64,000 bases of DNA, from the NCBI GenBank assembly GCA_023055355.1, contig JALJCS010000015.1, forward strand, positions 13,994,501 through 14,058,500, in the 5' to 3' direction. The position numbers were made by a program, and so were the translations under genes. The notes beneath the pieces were generated by a model. The model saw nothing but the letters and a program-made list of their open reading frames with translations, was not told the DNA's origin and made no database searches. This document shows, one piece after another, positions 1 through 13,640 of the stretch. Positions within the stretch are counted from its first letter, which is position 1. Every line of letters starts with the position of its first letter. The DNA comes from Agelaius tricolor. Its lineage: Eukaryota > Chordata > Aves > Passeriformes > Icteridae.

Positions 1-2628
1 AGGATGAAGAATATTTAAAAGTACTCTTTTCTTCTTGCTGAAGCCATATGTGAGCTGAATAGAGGGGAAGATGGTCTCTCATTCCAGGTGCTGGGCTGAA
101 TGTCTTGTGAGCAGAGCATTGAGCACAGGTTTAGTCCTTCATATCCTTTTTCTTATCAAAGAGAATTATTTTTGTGAGGTTTTTTTGGGGGGTGGATTTG
201 TTTTCCTTAATTCTGTGCTGTTCTTGGCAGGCTGCTACTTGTGGTAGCAGGTTGTATATCAGTTTGGCCTGGGATGTTTGGCTTAGTAAAAGAGATTATC
301 TTACAGGTCTGCTTCCTCCAGCAGGCTGGCACTGCTGGCCTGCTGCAGCTCTGCATACCAAGGAGAAAAGGAGGGGAAATACAAGGCAAGAAATAAAGTT
401 CCATGCAGGCTGTGCAGCCTGGGCTTGGCTCAGGGTGCACTGAGAAAGCCAGGAGGGAGGGGGGAGGTGATTTCCTGAGCTAAATAGCTGAATCTATAGA
501 AAAGCAAAGGCTTGGTCAGTTGTTACAGTACAGACAGGTACAGCCAGGCTGTGTTTTGCATGCACTCTCTCCTTCCCTTGTGCTGGAGGAAAGGAGATCT
601 CTCTGGTGCTGCTTTGGGTTGTCATGGTTGGAACAGAATGTTTTGAAGAGGGATTATTCTTGGCAAATAAAGTGCTGTATTTGTTTTCTAGTGCAGAGAT
701 GACTAGGTGTTCTTTATAGTGTAGCTTTCCTGCATGCATGCACCACTTTTCCAGTGGATTCTGCTTCTTTGGTCTTGGGAAAATGCACACTTGCTTTGGA
801 AAAAGCTTTGCAGTTATTCTTCCTAATAATATACCCCAAAGAATTAGATGAATAAAAGGGCTAGGTAATTGCCTTTTTATTTGAAATCTTGCTTTAAAAT
901 AGTTTTTTCTTTTTGATCTTCTGACTAATTCAATTTTAAAGTCTGTGAAGTTGGTTGCTATGGCACTAAAATTTTTCAATTCTGTTAGCTGATAATTTTC
1001 TGTTATCATGGGATACCTTGATTTTCTGGATGCTCAGTTTATCAGTATCCATCACAGTGCATTAAGTAAAGAGCAGAGATCCTGTTTTCCCTGGTGCTAG
1101 CTTGTGGCATAATTGCAACCTTTTTTCATCAAGACAAGAGATAAAAACCCATCCTGTTCCACTTCTGAGCAGGGGTGACATTCATAAAAACTGTCCTGGA
1201 ATGCTGGTGTCTCAATGTCTGCAGCTCTGAGCTGAGGAATCTCCTTCAGGAGTTAGAGGTGTCCTTTTTCTCTGTGCTGTCTTTAAGGATTTTGTGCATG
1301 AGTTTATTTAATTTTTTTCCCTTTACATAAGTGTGTCTTGTAGATCTTACAGCTTTGTGAGCTTAGGTTTCACCTGTTAGCATTAGAGTGCATTTCTTGT
1401 TTGCAATGTCTGCAATTTTGCCTTAAACTGAACACCTGATGCCTTTAGTAACAGAAGCCTAAAGCCTAAAGGTATACATGGAATGTCCCTTTTGCCAAGT
1501 AACACCATAGGGAAAAATGACCATCATCATGCAGAACAGAAATGACTATATGCTGCATTTGTTTTTGTGGGGTTTTTTTTGTGTGTGTTTACCTGAAGCA
1601 ATGCATTGCTGAGAATTGCTGATATGGCAAAAGGTCGTTAATGTAATGTTTTCCTGGTTTCTCTACATACCTGGAGTATTTTACTCCTTTCCTAGTGCTA
1701 GAACTGTGTGCTCTTTTGTGGAAAACTTCTTGTAGTTTCCTTAGTTGATTCTCAGGAGTTTTGAATCTCTTTTGGAGAATGCAAGTGGTTATGCTGATGT
1801 AATTAAGTACTTATATGTAACAGTGTGGGTTAATACCAAATAGCTCTTATAGCCCTGCTATGCAAAATCAATCAGGCAAATGTGCTGTCTTTTGTTTAAA
1901 AAATAATGACTAGCTTAATCTGGTAGCAAGTTTGCTGTCTAGATCTTTTGAATCTTAATAGGAAGCTCACCAGCCTTCATCATGCTCAGTAGTTTGCTAA
2001 TTGAGGCTTTCTTTTCTACACTGTTCTGTTATTGCAGGCTAAAATACTTCGCACCAAGTGAACTGCAAAACAAACTCAGCACAGCATGCATTCTTCTAAG
2101 TGTTGAAGTAATTGCCCTACAAAAAGGTTTTGATGGAATTAAACAAAAGACCCAAACCTGCTTGGCTTTATGGACTTTGTGACAGTCCAGATTTGATTTG
2201 AGCTGAGTCAACTTTAGTTTGACTGTTCTCAGCTGAGTTGAAATAACATCTGGAAGAAACTTGCAGTAAAGCTCTTTCCTTATCAAGATGATTTTGGGGA
2301 TTATATCTGTGTGGCCTATGTACGTTGCAAAATCAGAAAAATTAACTACTTTCAAAGAAACTCACTGCAACTCTGCAGTTGTCATAATTTGCAACAGGAA
2401 TTGTTCACGAGACTGCAGTTCTTCAGCTGTGTTCATGGTGATCTAAACAAATCAATATTAATGTGATCCTCTTGTAAAATTCAGACAGGCTAGTCAAAAT
2501 TGTCCCCATCTATACAAGGCCCTGATTAACTGCAGGTGCAGAGAACTGTTGATTCTAGTTTTATGTGTCAAGCATTTTATTTTGTTATTCACTTATGACA
2601 TTGTGTTGACTTGGATGCTTTTTTGGTG

Positions 2629-2762
2629 ATAGAATTGTAGAACCATAGGGTGGTTGGAAGGGAGCTTAAAGCTTGTCTCATGGACACAAACACCTTCCAC
2701 TAGATCAGGTTGCTCCAAGTCCCTGCACAATTCCAGGGATGAGGCATCCACAAATTCCCTTC
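2629..2762 (-). mobile_element. CR1 LINE 3'-end fragment
   Basis: The block resembles the avian CR1 3' end read on the minus strand. In order it has AGAATTGTAGAACCATAG, then GGTTGGAAGGGAGC, then CACCTTCCACTAGATCAGG, TTGCTCCAAG and CCAGGGATGAGGCATCCAC. The 3' terminus is on the left. It is 5'-truncated and diverged, with internal deletions relative to the family as I remember it, so it is inactive. The exact right edge is uncertain by tens of bases. Confidence 0.85.
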
Positions 2763-4913
2763 AACTAACAGCCCCAATTCCTTTCTTGACTTTTCGTTTT
2801 GAACTGCTTCTAGGAACACACACTGTTTTTTGCTTCAAAATCTGAGATGTGTGAGGGGTGGATCTCTCATTATGACACAGGTATTCAAATTTGTGTTAGC
2901 ATCTGTCTTAACTTTCTGAAGTCTATAGAGCTGACTCTGCAGCAGAGGTCAAAGATTTTGTGACTGTAGTAACATTGCTTGCTTTTTAACTGGAGGCTTC
3001 CAGGCAGTGATCAACACCCATCTTCAATTGTTTCTGATCGGTTGTATGAAGCACCACCAGGTTTTAAAGCTAAAAAAAAGGAAAAGGTTGAAACAGTTTT
3101 TATGTTGTAAATCTTTCCTGCATTTTTATGAAACAGAGTGCTGGAATGAGACTCCCATGGTGTATGCCTGTCCTGTCTCTAGGAATCACCTGGGAAGGGA
3201 TGCTTCTAGGGAGCATTTCCCTCTACTGATTCACATCTCTGAAGATGTACACTCATTTTAATGTTACTGTTAATAGCCTTAATTAGATGTATATGTCCTG
3301 CTAGCTGTAGGAATGATGGGATTCTGTACTTCCCTCACAGAATACAAAGCTTTGCAGTGTTTCATGTTTTTCCTTTGTTGTCTGTGCTGTAGCAGACATA
3401 CACATATGGTGAACCATCACTGATAATGCTCTCACCTCTGACTCCAGAAATAGCAGCACTGTCTTGGGCAGAGCTGCCTGGAATAATGCAGGGTTTGTTC
3501 CAGCTCAGGCACTCAGCAGTGTGGCTTGAGCTTGTCCACATCAAATCCTTCTCACGTGCTCTGAGGCTATGTTGGCTTCCTTTCCATGAGCAACTCACAG
3601 GTAATGCTTACACAAAGTGGAAAAACATACAGCAAACCACAAACTACAGGGTTGTTGGTTTCCCTCCCCTCCTCCAGGCATTTGTGAAGACTTCCAGCAT
3701 CCTCTTCTATAAAACCATAGTCTAAACTTGTTCTGCTAGGGAGGGTGCTGATGGAATTTAAATGCTTCTCTTTGTATGTCAGGTCTTCCCAAAGTAATTT
3801 CCCCATATACTTTCCTCCCTCGAGGCATTCCAGTGAAACCCATCATAACTTTGTGATGCTCTCCAAGATTATTTAGTAAATGTTATCCTCTAATGTCAAT
3901 TTTGCTCACTGGGGTTCACAGTATCTTAGAATACCTGAAAAAGACATTTTCTGAAAACTTTCTAAGAATGCTGGAGAGCTCAGGTGGGCTGTATGGTGCT
4001 AGCATGAAGCCAGGAGGAAGATTCAACTTGAATTTCTCTGTTGTATAGTTGGAAGAGAAGATGAGAATCAGTGCTCACTTAACCTGCTGGGTTTTATCCT
4101 ATCACAGTTGTGTTATCCAGAGTGGTGTCTGGATTGGTTTAGGGGAAATGGAATAGCCAAAACATTTCTATTGCTTAGAGTTGTACATCATGAATAACTT
4201 TTAATAATGTGGCAGCATATTGTTGTCATCTTCAAGTGATCATTTGTCAGTTGAGAGCAGGAGTTTGATCTCTGACTGTAAACATGTGCTTTGTTGCTGG
4301 GATCACAAATTTGGAATTAGGATCTTGCCTAGGAGATCAAAGTTTTAGGTTAAAAAAAAATCCCTTCTGTGAACCTAATATGAAGCTGTTTGAGCAAGAA
4401 TGGTAAAAAAGGAAGATGTTAAGGTAGCAGAGTAGCTTAGAGGCTGTTAGACATTACAGGATTGGAGAACCTTTGTATATCTTAAAATATTTGTCTCAAG
4501 TTTTAAGGCAGAGTATTATTTCATACGTTGTGATTGTTATGATTTTAAATTGGGCCAGAAGACTCTTTCTGAACTGAGCTTTTTTCCTCAGGAGCCATTT
4601 AAAATAAACTTGTGGAGGCTGGCTTATGTTATGATCCACTACTGTGGAAGCCAGTGCTTCTGAAAGTACTCCTAAATAGCCCTTTTGGGCTTTGGTATGG
4701 TTTTCTAAGTTCTTTCTTTGTATGTTACACACTTCTTTTAGCATTAAAAGCTATAAAATATGTCAAGAGATCATATTTGAAGAGTATCTAAAATATTGCC
4801 TCAAAGCCATCAAAACACTGCACATGAGTAAAATTTGGGCAGTGTGAGTACAATGCTATTTGCTCTCACATTTGTAGAGCTCATTGCTTTCTTCTGCCTT
4901 TTGATCAAACCAT

Positions 4914-4956
4914 CTGCCAATGGATCAAACCTCTCTGGGCTTTGATCCATTGGTAG
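4914..4956. repeat. Near-perfect hairpin, 18-bp stem, 7-nt loop
   Basis: The left arm CTGCCAATGGATCAAACC (4914-4931) pairs with 4939-4956 with one G-T wobble and one C-C mismatch. The loop is TCTCTGG. GATCAAACC also occurs just before it at 4902-4910. The stem is too short for a typical microRNA precursor. Confidence 0.85.
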
Positions 4957-7317
4957 CACTTCAGACCTGAATCCAGGCCTTCAGCAATGAGCTTCCTCCT
5001 GGTGAATCTGAAGCCATGTGGACAGGGAAGCTGCATGGGTTGTTAGGAGATGAGCATCTTTATCCAAGGAGGTTGGGGCAGATGGAGAATTGAACAGCAC
5101 AGCCACTTCCCGTGTCATGAAGCCCCCTTGAAGCAGAGGGAAGGACAATGTCAGGGTTATTCTCTTTAGAAACTGCTGTGCAGAAGCTGAGAGGATGCAG
5201 CCACAGGCTGACAGTGCTCTTTGCCATTGTTTTCCAGCTGGGACTCTTGCTTCTCATGGGATACTAGAGCAGTGGGCTTGTGTTGAGCAGCTGAGCCTGT
5301 AGCCATCATTAACAACCAAAGTGGACACTGTTTTTGTTTGGTTGTTTGTTTTAGCTTGGAATTTTTCATATCATTCAAAACTATGCTAGTCAAGTCATCT
5401 AATTAAGACTTTCCAGAGCAAAGTACAGGAACAATCATTCCAGCTTGTTCTTGTCTGGAAGGTACATATTTTCATAGCAATAGACTGTAATATTCCTGAT
5501 AACACTGATAAATCACAGAATTGGTGGTGATTGTGAAAGCAGTAGCTGGGAAAAATACTCATTTTGCAGAGAAACAAACAAGAGACTTTGATTAGAATTT
5601 CTTGGATCTCATAGCATATTGCTGGGATTTTGTCCATGGAAGGATTTATCTTGAAGTTCCAAGGTTTTCAGTTGGACATAGTAACAACAGAAAGATGTTG
5701 CCTTTCCTTGGAAGAGGAACACGATCAGGTGGAAATTCCAGAATAACAGTGACTTGGAGGGTATAGAAATCCTTTCTGTCCTGGTGTTCCAGGCAGTGGT
5801 AGTTGTTAGCTGCTCCCTGACTACAGCACATCTTGCACCTTGAGCAAGGTGTGTGAGCAGGAGAGCAACTTCCACATCAGCTCCCATTTCTGTGGAGTTT
5901 CCTGTAGAGCCATCCAGTTTGCCTGGATGAGAGGTGTGGTAGGATCCTGCAATGCTTTGGGAGCTGCTGGTTCAAATAACTGTGCTTTGGTTTCCTGAGC
6001 TCCAGCACTTTGGCAGCACTGGAGTGGTGTGCAGGCTGAGAGCGTGGGCTGGCAGTGAGTCTGTCTCCTTGCCATGAGCAGAGGTGAGCTTTGGTGGAGT
6101 TTGTTTTTGCTTTTCAGTGTGGCATGTTCCGAAACAGTTGAGCTTTGCCCCTACAGTCCTGGGAATGAGTAGTGTCTCTTCTTAATCATGAGCAGATTGC
6201 ATTGGGTTTTTTTTAATTAGTCTCTCACCTGGATGATTCTATAATTCTTTGTTTGTTCTTCCTTACAATAAAAGATATGAACATGTTTAACATTTTCTTG
6301 CAAGACTTGCTGTATCAAAAGATAACAGGACCCTGTGTGTCATCCTGAGTTACTCCACGTTTGACATCCTTTCTTGCAGTCTGTTGCTAGCTTTAATCCA
6401 TGGAAATGCTTTGTAAAAATATGGAACAATTTCTTTTGCCTGTAGCATCTCAGAGTCTTAAAAACATTGTGGGATTGAAATGGTGCTTCATCCTTCTTTT
6501 AGAACAAATGTGCTGCATATTTTAGTCCAAAAGGAATTTTAGGACTAAAAGAGTGGTAATATGCTATTTCTCTACGAAAATGCCTGAGGCTCTCATGAAA
6601 CAGCATTGTGGAGGAATGTATTTGTTCTTAGTTTTGATACTCACATGCCTGGTAAATATTTAGGATTTGATTGCCATAGGCATTCTTCTTCCCTGAAAAC
6701 TGCAACTCCTCCTTTTAATGTGACAGAGATACCCTGGGAATAGTTGTGGAGGAGGGAAGGGGCACAGACAGCTTGTCCTCAAATTCTCTAGATGATGTGT
6801 CTTGCCAAGTTTCTGGCAAATGTTTATGAAGTTGCACGTAACCTGCAGCAGTCAGTGGATCTGCTTGGGAGTGTAAGAGCCTGAGGTAGATGTGTGATGA
6901 ATATGCTCATGACTTTGGGAATTCTGCAGTGCTCCCTTGGCTGTAACACTGTGGATGCATTTGGGTAGTTTTATCAATGAAACTCCCTGTTGAGAAGAAA
7001 GTGCTTGCTGAGGAAAACAACAGATAAAGTTACCAAAATAACCCTTGCTCCCTGGAGAGCTGCTGGAGGAGGGAAGAGTCTTGTCAGTCACACTTGGATT
7101 TGAATAACATGACATAACATCCTATCAAATGGTTTAGGGTGAATGGAGCAGGGGGGCTGCACTGCCAGTCCCTCAGGCTTGCTTTGTGTTCAGAGCTTGG
7201 TTGCTTGGGTAGGATGCGTGGGATTGAAATGTTAAATTAAGTGTAATAGTTTTAAATCTTGGCATGTGTCAGGCTTGTCCAAGTTTAAATAAATTGAGTG
7301 CAGAACTAAAATGATGT

Positions 7318-7343
7318 GCATCTCTTATGTGGATAAGAGATGC
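7318..7343. repeat. Perfect hairpin, 11-bp stem, 4-nt loop
   Basis: GCATCTCTTAT (7318-7328) and ATAAGAGATGC (7333-7343) are perfect reverse complements around the loop GTGG. It lies in intron 1. Confidence 0.9.
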
Positions 7344-10300
7344 TGTAGTTGACTAATTGGTACATATGTGAGTGGGGCCCAGCTTTACATAAGGTGTTTG
7401 ATTTTTTGCAGAATACCCTTGTGAACCTGAGTATATTTTCTTCCTCTGAGCTATTAAACAAGTTGTGAGTTATCTGGTCTTTTTTTTATTTCTTAAAAAC
7501 AAAAAGACTCCCCAGTTGACTTTATTTATGCTGTTTGACCATTTACTTTTTTTTGAGGAAAGTGTGTCCTAAATGTTGATTTTGGTGGGTGTTTCAAGTA
7601 GTTTATCCTGAAAGTCTGAGGCAGTACTTTTGTAGAGAGCAGAGGCAGTTGGCTCTGTCTGCAGAATGACATGCAGGACCATATTGGTCCATCCAATTCA
7701 GTAGTGAGTTCTGTGGCAGGTGGGGAATGTATTCTAGAGATGTGTCAGCAGTTACAGCTAAAATTGCCCTTTGAGGATTTGGGATTTCCCTATTCCCAGA
7801 AGGAGAGACAGCTTTAGCTAGGATATCTTTAGTAACAGTCTTTCTTTTGTTTATTTAGGGAGTGAGCTGACCTGTCTGGTCACTCATCCAGAAATGTTTC
7901 AACATGAGTTTCTGAATGAGGTGATCAGCTCTTCTCCTGGGAGTGGTTCCTCTGGATAAAATGGTGCATGTTTGGTACAGCTTTCAAGTATTCCATGCAA
8001 CTTTTGCAGCCTAAGATCTTGCTGCAGTGGTTTGGAAACAAATGAGGCAAATCTGTTTGGTCACAGAGCTTTTCTCTGTTCTAGTGCTCATTCTTGAAGA
8101 AGGGATGGCCTCAAAGATGTATTTTGCTGGTTTGGGGAAGGAGTGGATAAGTACTGTGTTTCAGCTGGTAGAAAATTTAGTTTGTCCTCTTCTAACACTG
8201 CACACTGTGGCATTCAGTAGTGCCAGTAATAATATGGGCCAGTTGTATATTTATTTTAGACTTTTCCCTTTTGAACCAAGTATTTTTTTATCCTGTATCA
8301 GGGCAAGATGATTAAAAGCTTATAATGAACTTTTCCTGGAGGTTTTTTCTGCTTTTACTAGTGCCTTGTTTGTAAGGTCAGCATTCCCTGGAGGTTTGCA
8401 TGCTTCAGCCAGCCCTTGATACACATTTGTTGCTCTTGTCCTGCTTTTGATGCTGTCTTTGTGATGTGTTAAAACCTCTGCAGAGTGCTTTGAGAGAGCA
8501 TTCCTGGGAAAGCCATGTCTGGCTTTATTCTGTCATGCCTTGTGACACTCCTAGGAAGAGTGTTTTTGGGAGAAGCTGAAGTGTGATGCCTTACTGGCTA
8601 AGCCAGGCTGCTTCAGGTGTTCACCTCTCTTAAGGTGAGGTTAAGAGTCTTGGAGCTGAGTGGATAGAGGAAAAATCCCCTAAAAAAGCATGTTAGCATG
8701 AGCACCCATACTCTGGAGGGGAAATGAGGCATGGTGTTAGGACTAGGCATTGCATGTTACCATCATAAGCTGTGGTGATGGGTAACAGCTGGGTATCTGG
8801 GCACCTGATGGACTGAGCACTGATGTGACTCAGAAGCAGATTAAATCCAGGGATAATAAATTTCTAACAGTTTTCTGCTTCACTGCTAAAGGCTGCTGCT
8901 CCCCTGGCCAGGACAGCTGAACAAAACAACAGCTTTTGTTCAGGGAGAATGGGAGTGGGTTCCAGTGCACTTGAATGTGAGTGCCAGTGCTTAGGAGTAG
9001 CTTCAGGTGTTTCAGTAGTCCCTGCTCCAGATAAGCTCATCCTTGGAGAGGTTTGGACAGTGTCAACTCATCCAGGTAAAACCTGGGTGACTGAAGTCCT
9101 TCTTGAGGAGCGTGGTAGTAAAGTCAAGGAGCAGATGTTTCATTTCCATGTAATGAAAATAGGGCAAAGACTTAGTGAAGCCTTGGGAAAAGATTTCCAT
9201 ATTATAGGAAACTGGGCTTAAAGGGGTTAAAATTTATACCTGGGGCACGTGGCTGGGTAAATTAATTCAGATTAAATATCTAGGGAAGCTAATGAAAACA
9301 TGTTTTAATGAACCCTGACTAATTACTCTATTTAAAGTTCTTGATCAATACCCAGGAGATCTCAAACTGCTTTAAGATTGTTTTTTTAAAAAAACCTGCA
9401 CATATATGTATTTTAAGTCTTCTGCATAACATCAAAACAACTGGAGTTACTTGCTTTGTAGACTTCTGGTTTACCAGGGCTGTATAATATTTGGAGGTGG
9501 TCTGTAAATTAAAGCGGAAGACTTCAGCATTTTCAAAAGTATTAATTGTGAATTTTCAATGGGAAGTGGAAAGGAATAAATGGGCTTAAGGGAGCAGATA
9601 CTAGGACAGAACAGAATTTCTGGAATAATCTGTGGTCTAAGAGTGTGACAAGGCAGCTGGGTGTGGTTTTCTAAGAGAGGAAAGAGTTCTTGTAAATACT
9701 TGCTGGTGCAAGTGACTTAAATAAAGACCACCTCTTACTCAGAACCTTCATTTTCTTCAGAATACTGCGCATGAATTTCAGTGGACTCAACATTAATATT
9801 AAATAGAAATATCAGGCAGGCAGCCTTACCCTGAAGGGATAAACTACTGTCTTTAAATTGGTTCATATTAAGGAAGTGGGGATATGTTTAGTCTTTTCTG
9901 ATTGAGCTAATTAGCAAAACTGCATTGTGTGTTCATAGTTAATACATCCCTGTGTGTGCAAATGGATAATGAATGCATGACCAAGCTTAGGAAAGGTAAC
10001 TCTTCAGCAAACAACCTGCAACACTGTCTCCTTGAGGCTTGCTTTGTGCAATCTCCTGGTGTTATGTGACAACTGCCAAGTCTGTCAGACAGAAGGATTT
10101 TATTCCTGTCTGTATTCAACCCAGTGCAGCTTTTGGTCTCCCCTTGGTAGCAACACTGATTTTATCAATGTAAAAGTGTCTTTGCACCCTGCTTTGACTG
10201 ACATGGTGAGGGACTGGCTGTGCACAGGAAGGCTTCAGCAGCTGTCAGATGCACTAGTGCTGCACTGCTTAAAGCCTTGCCCTCTTCCTGTGCTTTGGTG

Positions 10301-13300
10301 GCACAGGGGTCCAAGGAGCAGCATGATCCTTGAAAAAGGAAGTTAGAAGTGATCTCATTAAGGGAATCCCAGGTATTGTTCTCTGTATTGATGAAGGTCA
10401 GGTCACACTAACTTAAAACCACCCACAAACCCCACATTGTAGGTCTTGATGAAGATTGTAAACCCTCACAGGCTCCCACTGAAATGATTTAGTGGTTATT
10501 GGGCTCACTGAGTGGATTCTTTGTCTGGGAGCTTTTCAAAACTGAAACTGGCAATTAGTTGGAGGAGCCATTTCTGAGGTATGAACAGTGTGCTCAAAAG
10601 CTTTTTAATTACATCCCAAAATTTGTTTTATGGTAGAAAACTTGAGATGGAAGTTGTCACTTGCAGCCAGGGAAACCAGAGCTCAGCTGGGTCTTGAACT
10701 TCGCAAGAGGGAAATTCCTGGAGCAGGCAGTGAGCAAACAGGGGCAAGGGATAACACAGAAATCATGGGACTTTGTGGCAGAATCCTGTTTTTCCCCCTT
10801 TTACAGAAAACCAAACACACCCTTCTCATAAGTTTAACATCCCCCATTCTGTGCTGTCTGAAAGCTGCAGCTGTGTAATGTTGTGTTAGCATACTGTTTC
10901 CTTGAAGTTCTTGGAAAGATCACAAGATTGAAAAATAGCCAATAAACATGGCTCTCCATATTTCTCAAGAAAAGAGTGGGATAGTTGGAATGTTATACTT
11001 TAGTGTCATTGTAGAGCTGGTTTTCCATGTTCTCTTATCTGCCCTTTAATGTTGTTGCTTTTGTGCCTAACTCTTGTCTGCTTTGTTTCATTGCTGATAC
11101 ATCTCTTGTTTAAATAAGGAAAAAGCCCCTGTTACATTATCAAGAGATTGCTCAAGCATGACTAGAGATAAAATTAACTAACAAGTCAGTTCTCTGTGAG
11201 GAGTGGCTTCAAATGATGGCTCACATTCCCATGCTGAAAATGGCCTGAGGCAGTGATATAAAAAGACAGGGGTGGGCATGGGATACCAGCTGGAGTGAAA
11301 CCTTTCATCCAGTGTTGGATATGAAGGGATGAGATCTAACCTTAACCAGAAGATGTCTTTCTTTGTATGCAGAAGTTTAACAATTCTTTCACAATTATCA
11401 TTCCTCAGGGCTTTCTGTGCTCGTGCAATTCAAAGCCAGTCTGGCTTGTGGCCTTTATGGGGCCTTTATGAACAGCCTCAGCAAATGATTGTAATCACAG
11501 TGATTGTTTCCTGCAATCTTGTTAGTCTCCAGCAAGAAGGTGGGGATCAGATACAGACAGGGTTTCTAGCTGCTGGGTTTACTGATTTTCTTTTTTTTCT
11601 TTTTTTTAATACCCTTTTCACCTCAATTCTCCTGGAATTTCTGAAGCAAAGACGCTTCTGTACAGCTGTGATCACATCAAAGCCTTCAAGTATATGAACA
11701 AATCTTTTGAGAACAGGCAAATCTGTTCAGTGGTTTTACTGCAGTGAATTCCTAGTGTAGGTCCCAAGTACTGGCTGAAGGATTTTCTCTCTGTGTGATT
11801 TGGTGTCTGCTTGGATTTCCAATGGCAACTGCTGTGCTGGTGAAAATCATGTGTCTACTTGATGTCCTCCTAGGAAACATGTAGAAAAGGCCATAGCCAT
11901 TCTGACTTCTAGGAACAAAAGTGATGAGTTAGCACAGTAACAGTACCTCTTTTTCATCTTTTCCTGCTTAATTTTCTGTAGATCTGTGGCTAATAATATT
12001 ACAGAATTTTATGTTTTTCCTCAACCTCTTAGGTAGTTGAAACAAATGTTTTTTGGTTTTTTTTTTTTTTTGTTAATGGGTCATCTACTGGCAATTGTAT
12101 TCAATGATGTAAATATTATTAAAGAGGCAACACAACTGGTGATCCACAGGTTGGTATATTGATGATTGTGTTCAGATATGTGCTTAATTCAGTGTTAAAG
12201 CCAGATGTCTCGATGTGTCACTGTATGCAGACTCCTTTACAGGTTATCTGCAAGTAGTTCAAAAGTTGGTGCTTCTTTAAATAAACCTTGCAGTCAGCTC
12301 AGATGGTGTAAAATTATTTTCTTGAATTTCACAGCAGCCTTACATTCTCTTGCAAGGTTATTTTCAGGATATCCATAAGCTGATGGACTTGAATAAAGAC
12401 TTCCAGATGCTGAGGTTCATGTACAACTTTTGTGCTTCTAAGAGGCACTCTCAAGTGTTTAAGACTGATCTAAGAAGTCCTTCAGAGCTCCTTGCCCATT
12501 TTGCCTGTGGGGCTCGGATATCCTGAAAATTGAAGATAACGGTGTAGTGCTAACATGAGGTAGAGCCTTATAGTAGTATTTTTGTCTGTTTTGAAATAAT
12601 TTGAAAGTTATTGTCTGATAATGTCAAGTGACCAGTCTTGGAAGTTCTGGAGAAAATGAAATGATTTCTCAGAAGCTGAGGTGCCAGTGAGTCTAATGTA
12701 TGACAAACAGTAGCCGTATTTCAATTTTATTAGGCTTGGCAACATAACACCTCTACACCAAGCTGAAGGGGCATTTGATTTAAGCATAATACTCTAAGTG
12801 TTAGCATATAAAAGAAGATTCAAAGAGAGAGGATGCTATAGAGTGTGTTTCCAGGAAGTTAAAATGTCCATAACACCTTCTTTCCTTGCTGCCTCCTGTC
12901 TCCTTAATCCTGCCACTGCCAGTGAATGTGACCACTGGGCAGAACTGGAGGAACGTGCAGACTTGAGAGCTGCACAGACCTAACCAGTTGCTAAGCTTTC
13001 TCTCTGGCATACTCTAACAATGCTTTTCTTTCAGGCTTACTCTGTTTAATTTTGTACTGTGGTAAAAGGAGGCTTTCTAGTTAGACTAATTTACCATTAT
13101 TTTCTCTAGCATTGCACAGACTTGCATATTTGTTTTGCTCGTCTCATAAGATATCTGATATTAAACCACTTTTAGTTTTTCCAGATCTGAGATAGGCCGG
13201 TATTGAAATGCATGCTCAGTCAGTGAAAGGATCACCCTGATATACAGTAAACTTCTGGATGGGAAAATGTCCTTAAAAGAAGGATATAGACTTTATGGAA

Positions 13301-13329
13301 ATGTGTCGTTGTCCTTTCCAGTCAGTACA

Positions 13330-13640
13330 GAAGGGTTGTCTGGTGCAATTTTCTGGTGACCTGTTTCTAATTAACATGCAAATTAACTGCTTGGTGCTGG
13401 AAATCAGGATTGCAAATACAAAGTGCTAATATGCGTTAGGCTGGCTGGGAAATCCCCGGCATCTGTTAAAGCTCCAGCACTGTCTGTCTGCCTTGTGTTT
13501 GCAGCTGCCTGCAGAGCGGTTCCCTCTGGAGAAAGCCACTGCAACCTGCTGTTAGACGGCTCCTTTGTCTCACTTTAAAGAGAACAGGTTTTAATTTTGT
13601 GATGTTGATGCTTATTGCCTCACGTAGGGAGTCGTTTGAG
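13330..13640. promoter_or_regulatory. Candidate intronic regulatory element
   Basis: This block in intron 1 contains TAATTA (13368-13373), a perfect octamer ATGCAAAT (13376-13383) and a further AATTAA, followed by GC-richer sequence with several CpGs (near 13435-13560 and 13620). The mix of POU- and homeodomain-type sites and retained CpGs is typical of developmental enhancers. No conservation data are available, so the call is inference. Confidence 0.3.

Noticed and set aside
494..1009. 171-codon minus-strand open frame in intron 1
   Set aside because: No recognisable domain and basic, low-information composition. A frame of this length is not surprising in 64 kb, and no splice or promoter context supports it.
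4914..4956. Hairpin as a microRNA precursor (same question for 7318, 22865 and 44612)
   Set aside because: Stems of 11-18 bp with loops of 4-10 nt are much shorter than pre-miRNA hairpins, and the flanks do not extend the pairing.
11329..11697. 122-codon + strand open frame ending in a hydrophobic stretch
   Set aside because: The hydrophobic part comes from a T-rich run (about 11590-11610), which encodes Phe/Leu by composition. There is no family match.
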